This document shows positions 40,555 to 43,631 of a stretch of 43,631 bases of DNA, one piece after another. The translations under genes were made by a program, and so were the position numbers. The notes beneath the pieces were generated by a model that was not told the DNA's origin, did not search any database, and was given only the letters and a program-made list of their open reading frames with translations. The DNA comes from Syntrophorhabdus sp. PtaU1.Bin058 (GTDB taxonomy: Bacteria > Desulfobacterota > Syntrophorhabdia > Syntrophorhabdales > Syntrophorhabdaceae): contig MVRS01000235.1 in NCBI GenBank assembly GCA_002067975.1, positions 1 through 43,631 of the forward strand. Direction: 5' to 3'. The first letter of the stretch is position 1. Every line of letters starts with the position of its first letter.

Positions 40555-40614
40555 CGTCGTTCTCCTGGGTTTATTGGATTTTGTTTACGTGAAATATCGG
40601 TTCTTTTCATCGTT

Positions 40615-41325
40615 TCAACTCCTTACAAAGAGGACGTTGGAAAGGTTTTTGCTGATAAGCTGCCCTGCCTGCCGGGCCTCAAAACCGGCATCGGCCATGA
40701 ATTGGTGCACGAATGAACACTCTTCGTAATTTGCATTGTTCACCTCGATCATCACCGATTGCAGCCTGCTGTCATGGAATGTCCTTTTCCCGCCTTCGAG
40801 GACGCTCTGCTCGCACCCGTCGACGTCGATCTTGATATGGTTGGGAAAGGGTATGTTGTAATTATCCACTGCGTTGTCGAGACGGATGCCGAGCACCGTT
40901 GTGAAGACCGACGGTCCCGTATCGGCCAGATTGTTGGAAGATCCGAATCTGGTATCGGCAAAATGCATATCAAGGAGCATATCCGTATCCGTCAGGGCCA
41001 CGTTCAGGGGGATGATCTTCCTGTTGAAGTTGTTGATGCCGATATTCTCGCAGAGTTTGTAAAAATTAAAATATGCAGGCTCGAAGGCCACAACGATCCC
41101 GCTGCCTTCTTCCATAAGGGATGCGGCGATGAGCGAGTAGGACCCCACGTTTGCCCCGACGTCATAGAAAACGCCTTTGTGCGCCGCCTCCCTGATCCAT
41201 TCGACGGTGAAGGGCTCTTTTGCACAGGGGTTCTTGCGGTATATGAATTCAATATCGGTGTTCACTATGATCGTGACCTCGCGGTCAGGGAAGTCCAGTT
41301 TTTTGATAGGGTATTTAATCTCCAC
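40615..41325 (-). CDS. FkbM-family methyltransferase
   Basis: About 236 residues. SAM-binding motif FYDVGANVGSYSLIAASLM, then VVAFEPAYFNFYKLCENIGIN and NHIKIDVDGCEQSVLEGG, all typical of the FkbM family, which O-methylates sugars and other small molecules. Likely methylates a glycan sugar (inference). Start is uncertain: GTG at 41325 (AAGGCGG upstream) is preferred; a TTG at 41373 would add 16 very basic residues and overlap the upstream gene by 59 bp. Confidence 0.85.
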   Translation of the reverse strand: MEIKYPIKKLDFPDREVTIIVNTDIEFIYRKNPCAKEPFTVEWIREAAHKGVFYDVGANVGSYSLIAASLMEEGSGIVVAFEPAYFNFYKLCENIGINNFNRKIIPLNVALTDTDMLLDMHFADTRFGSSNNLADTGPSVFTTVLGIRLDNAVDNYNIPFPNHIKIDVDGCEQSVLEGGKRTFHDSRLQSVMIEVNNANYEECSFVHQFMADAGFEARQAGQLISKNLSNVLFVRS

Positions 41326-42034
41326 GGCAGGCCGCCTTTTCCTTGATCGTCGTTTCCGCCAGCAGGAAATCAAGGGGATTATTGATGTCTATCGATTCAA
41401 CCTCATCCATTATAAAGGGGATGATGATATCGCCCGTTGTTGAGCGCTTGTTCCTTATCGTCGATGCCTTCACGATGTATATGCTCGCGTTCTGCACGTA
41501 TACGACGGGCAGCAGGTGATAGGAGAGGGTATGCATGTTCGATGCCTTCCCCGTATCCACAAAGGGCTTCAGGTAGCCGTCAACGATCGTCCACATCTTG
41601 CAGGGGTGTTCCGAGCATTTCCTGATCGAACGGAGGGAATCGCACTCAGGGTGGGCAATGACCGTCTCTATGGCGCAATCGATGGATTCCGTCTTCCTGA
41701 AGGGTGACGTGGGGTAGAGGAGCACGATGATATCCGGCATATAGCCCTCGCCCTTCTCAAGCCGGTCAAGGGCATGGTCAAAGAATTCCAGCTCCGTGGA
41801 ATCGGCGGTGGAGATCTCCTTTGGGCGCAGGAAGGGTACTTCAGCGCCGTATTGTTTCGCGATATCGGCGATTTCAGCAGAGTCCGTCGAGACGATTACC
41901 CTGTTGATGAGACGGGAGGCCTTTGCAGCCTCGATCGTATAGGCGATCAACGGTTTTCCGCAGAGGGGCTTGATGTTTTTCAGGGGTACCCTCTTTGAGC
42001 CGCTGCGCGCTGGGATTAAGGCCATGATGTTCAT
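41315..42034 (-). CDS. CMP-nonulosonate (acylneuraminate-type) cytidylyltransferase
   Basis: 239 residues. N-terminal nucleotide-binding motif ALIPARSGSKRVPLKNIKPLCGKPLIAYTIEAA, then VIVSTDSAEIADIAKQYGAEVPFLRP and VLLYPTSPFRKTESIDCAIE, as in NeuA/PseF/LegF enzymes that make CMP-activated nine-carbon sugars. The exact sugar (pseudaminic, legionaminic, sialic) cannot be told from the sequence. No synthase (NeuB/PseI-type) is in the window; it may lie beyond 43631. AGGA lies 8 bases before the ATG. Such sugars commonly decorate flagellin. Confidence 0.9.
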   Translation of the reverse strand: MNIMALIPARSGSKRVPLKNIKPLCGKPLIAYTIEAAKASRLINRVIVSTDSAEIADIAKQYGAEVPFLRPKEISTADSTELEFFDHALDRLEKGEGYMPDIIVLLYPTSPFRKTESIDCAIETVIAHPECDSLRSIRKCSEHPCKMWTIVDGYLKPFVDTGKASNMHTLSYHLLPVVYVQNASIYIVKASTIRNKRSTTGDIIIPFIMDEVESIDINNPLDFLLAETTIKEKAACRGD

Positions 42035-42098
42035 TGTCCGTCCTTACTCTATATTGTCCGTACCTCTTCCGTATCCACGTTTAATATAACTGCAAATC

Positions 42099-43574
42099 TT
42101 ATGCCTGCCGGACCTGCTGTCCCATCCTGTCCAGGACCTGCGACAGCAATACGCGGGTCTCGCTGTCCGCAGGCGATATGTTGTGCGCCTTATTCAGGAA
42201 TTCCTGCGCCTTTTTCAGGTTGTTCGACTTAAGCGACGCGAGGGCCATGCCCTTTAACGCGTCGAGGTTGTCGGGGCTTATCCTCAACGCATGGTGAAGA
42301 TAGGCGGCTGCCTCGTCGGGTTTCCCCAGCTCGACGAGGATCCTTCCCAGTACGATGTGGCCGTCTATATAGTTCTTGTCTGACTCAACGGCCTTTCTCG
42401 CAAACGCAAGGGCCTCGTCCGGCGCCTTCTTTCTCCACGACAGGATGGCGAGGTTCTTCAATGCCTTACTGTCGCCGGGCCTGCTTTTGATCACATCGAG
42501 CAGGATATTCTTCGAGCTGTCGTCGTGGTTTATCTGAAGCTTTATCTCGCCGAGGAGATTGAGGAGGTCTATATCGCCCTGGTTCTCCGATGCAAGGGCT
42601 GAGGCCATCTTGTGGGACTCTGCCGTGTGGCCCGTGGTCCTCAACTGCTCTATTACCGACAGGTCTTCGCTGCCGGTTTCATGGTGTGCGCCGGGAGGCG
42701 CGTCCCCTTTATCGTTTTGGTAAAAGAACACCCTGTTCGTACGTGCAAAGGTATCGGCAATGATGGGGATGAGGTACTTCCTGTGGGGCGGGATCGCCTG
42801 CGATGCCCACAGATAGGGTTCAATGGCGAGCCACGTCCTGGTGTATCCCATCTTGTCTGTCTTGTCCACCTTGATATATTCCTCGTTCGCAAGCCTTTCC
42901 GTCGATGGCGTACGGTGGACGGTCCTGATATGGAGAAACCTGTCCACGTACCGTATCCTCGTAGCAAGGGCTACCTGGGTCATGAACAGGCGGTCCGGCA
43001 CCGGTACGTCAGGGATGGGTATGGCAAGCGCCGATCGTAAAAAGTCAATGCAATACAGACCGTAGATAAAATAGTGGTACTGGGTGATGCCTGCGGCAAT
43101 CATATTGATCGCCAGGTGGAAGAAGGTCATGTTGTTGGGGTCCCGTTCACCCTCGAACCGGACCGCGTTCAGGTGGGTCCCGTCATCCCAGTGACGGTTT
43201 AACGAGGTCATTGCAAGTCCTGCCTCAGGGTGTGTCTCAAGCTCCCTGACGAGCGTTTCCACGAAGGCAGGCTCCCACCAGTCATCGGCAGCGGCCCACA
43301 TAAAGTATCTGCCCTGTGCGAGCCCGGCAACGTGCCGGAAATTGTTGTTTGCGCCGATATTGGATTCGTGCCTGAAATATCTGACCCTCTGTTCCCGGGC
43401 GGTATATTCCATGCAGATCTCCCCGGTGGCGTCATCGGACGCGTTGTCGCAGATGATGACCTCGAAATCCCTGTACGTCTGGTTGAGGAGCGAATCGAGG
43501 GCCCTTCGGACCCAGCTGGCCTCGTTGAAGACCGGTAGACCGATAGTGACGGTGGGGTGTGTGGTGTTATCCAT
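42099..43574 (-). CDS. GT2 glycosyltransferase fused to TPR repeats
   Basis: 491 residues. N-terminal GT-A fold of family 2 (~6-230): VTIGLPVFNEASWVRRALDSLLNQTYRDFEVIICDNASDDAT, then GRYFMWAAADDWWEPAF with the metal-binding DD. The C-terminal ~170 residues are tandem TPRs (ALKNLAILSWRKKAPDEALAFARKAVESDKNY, DGHIVLGRILVELGKPDEAAAYLHHALRISPDN, NLDALKGMALASLKSNNLKKAQEFLNKAHNISPADSE). Transferase-TPR fusions are common in protein glycosylation loci. The ATG at 43574 has AAAGGA at the right distance; the in-frame ATG at 43580 is too close to it. First complete gene of the operon seen here. Confidence 0.9.
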   Translation of the reverse strand: MDNTTHPTVTIGLPVFNEASWVRRALDSLLNQTYRDFEVIICDNASDDATGEICMEYTAREQRVRYFRHESNIGANNNFRHVAGLAQGRYFMWAAADDWWEPAFVETLVRELETHPEAGLAMTSLNRHWDDGTHLNAVRFEGERDPNNMTFFHLAINMIAAGITQYHYFIYGLYCIDFLRSALAIPIPDVPVPDRLFMTQVALATRIRYVDRFLHIRTVHRTPSTERLANEEYIKVDKTDKMGYTRTWLAIEPYLWASQAIPPHRKYLIPIIADTFARTNRVFFYQNDKGDAPPGAHHETGSEDLSVIEQLRTTGHTAESHKMASALASENQGDIDLLNLLGEIKLQINHDDSSKNILLDVIKSRPGDSKALKNLAILSWRKKAPDEALAFARKAVESDKNYIDGHIVLGRILVELGKPDEAAAYLHHALRISPDNLDALKGMALASLKSNNLKKAQEFLNKAHNISPADSETRVLLSQVLDRMGQQVRQA

Positions 43575-43631
43575 GGTCATTCCTTTAAGACCTCAGAAGG
43601 GAAGCAGCTTCTTCCGTGCCTTGCGGTGGAT

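Noticed and set aside
43593-43631. Tail of another minus-strand gene at the window edge
   Set aside because: Three frames are open for too few codons to choose; one reads to a TGA at 43593-43595, but the product cannot be judged.

Overview
The window is one long flagellar and chemotaxis locus followed by the front of a probable flagellin-glycosylation island. P-ring and L-ring genes (flgI, flgH), a lipobox on FlgH and signal peptides show a Gram-negative, diderm cell. FlhF/FlhG, sigma54 and sigma28 promoters, the csrA-fliW pair and a flgM-flgN-flgK-flgL block suit a polarly flagellated member of the Desulfobacterota (old Deltaproteobacteria). That placement is inference from gene content and order; no marker gene is present.

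Layout. (1) 1-4.6 kb, plus: end of an earlier fli operon with fliJ, fliK, flgD, flgE, closed by a strong terminator. (2) 4.8-14.5 kb, plus: a consensus sigma54 promoter drives fliL-M-N-O-P-Q-R-flhB-flhA-flhF-flhG-fliA. (3) 14.46-21.3 kb, plus: a sigma28 promoter whose -35 box contains the fliA stop codon starts an HDOD gene, cheB, a HEAT-repeat gene, cheR, cheY, cheA. (4) 21.4-23.55 kb: a degenerate EAL-HDOD gene (minus) divergent from cheW and a small unknown gene (plus), each with a sigma28-like promoter. (5) 23.8-28.4 kb, plus: a second consensus sigma54 promoter, then flgF-G-A-H-I-J. (6) 28.38-32.76 kb, plus: a perfect sigma28 promoter, then flgM-flgN-flgK-flgL-csrA-fliW. (7) 32.9-36.5 kb, minus: fliC-fliD-fliS behind a sigma28 promoter and a 137-nt leader with two likely CsrA sites. 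(8) 36.8-43.6 kb, minus: glycosyltransferase/TPR gene, CMP-sugar synthetase, FkbM methyltransferase, TPR protein, a conserved unknown and a two-domain glycosyltransferase.

How it works together. Sigma54 turns on the export gate, C-ring, rod and rings, and makes FliA with them. FliA (sigma28) is held by FlgM and then fires five promoters of one 8-11-8 bp architecture in front of chemotaxis, late-hook and filament genes. CsrA and FliW probably gate flagellin translation through the fliC leader. The last block would decorate flagellin with a nonulosonic-acid-type sugar.

The most unusual signal is not a gene. Most gaps between transcription units, and the 5' end of flgA, carry short arrays with a 7-bp period built from unrelated words. 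Two families recur as larger elements. One ~100-bp element lies in inverted orientation on both sides of fliS-fliD-fliC (about 93% identical). Another 59-bp unit is duplicated directly in front of the flgF sigma54 promoter. In flgA such arrays have become coding sequence for the signal-peptide region.
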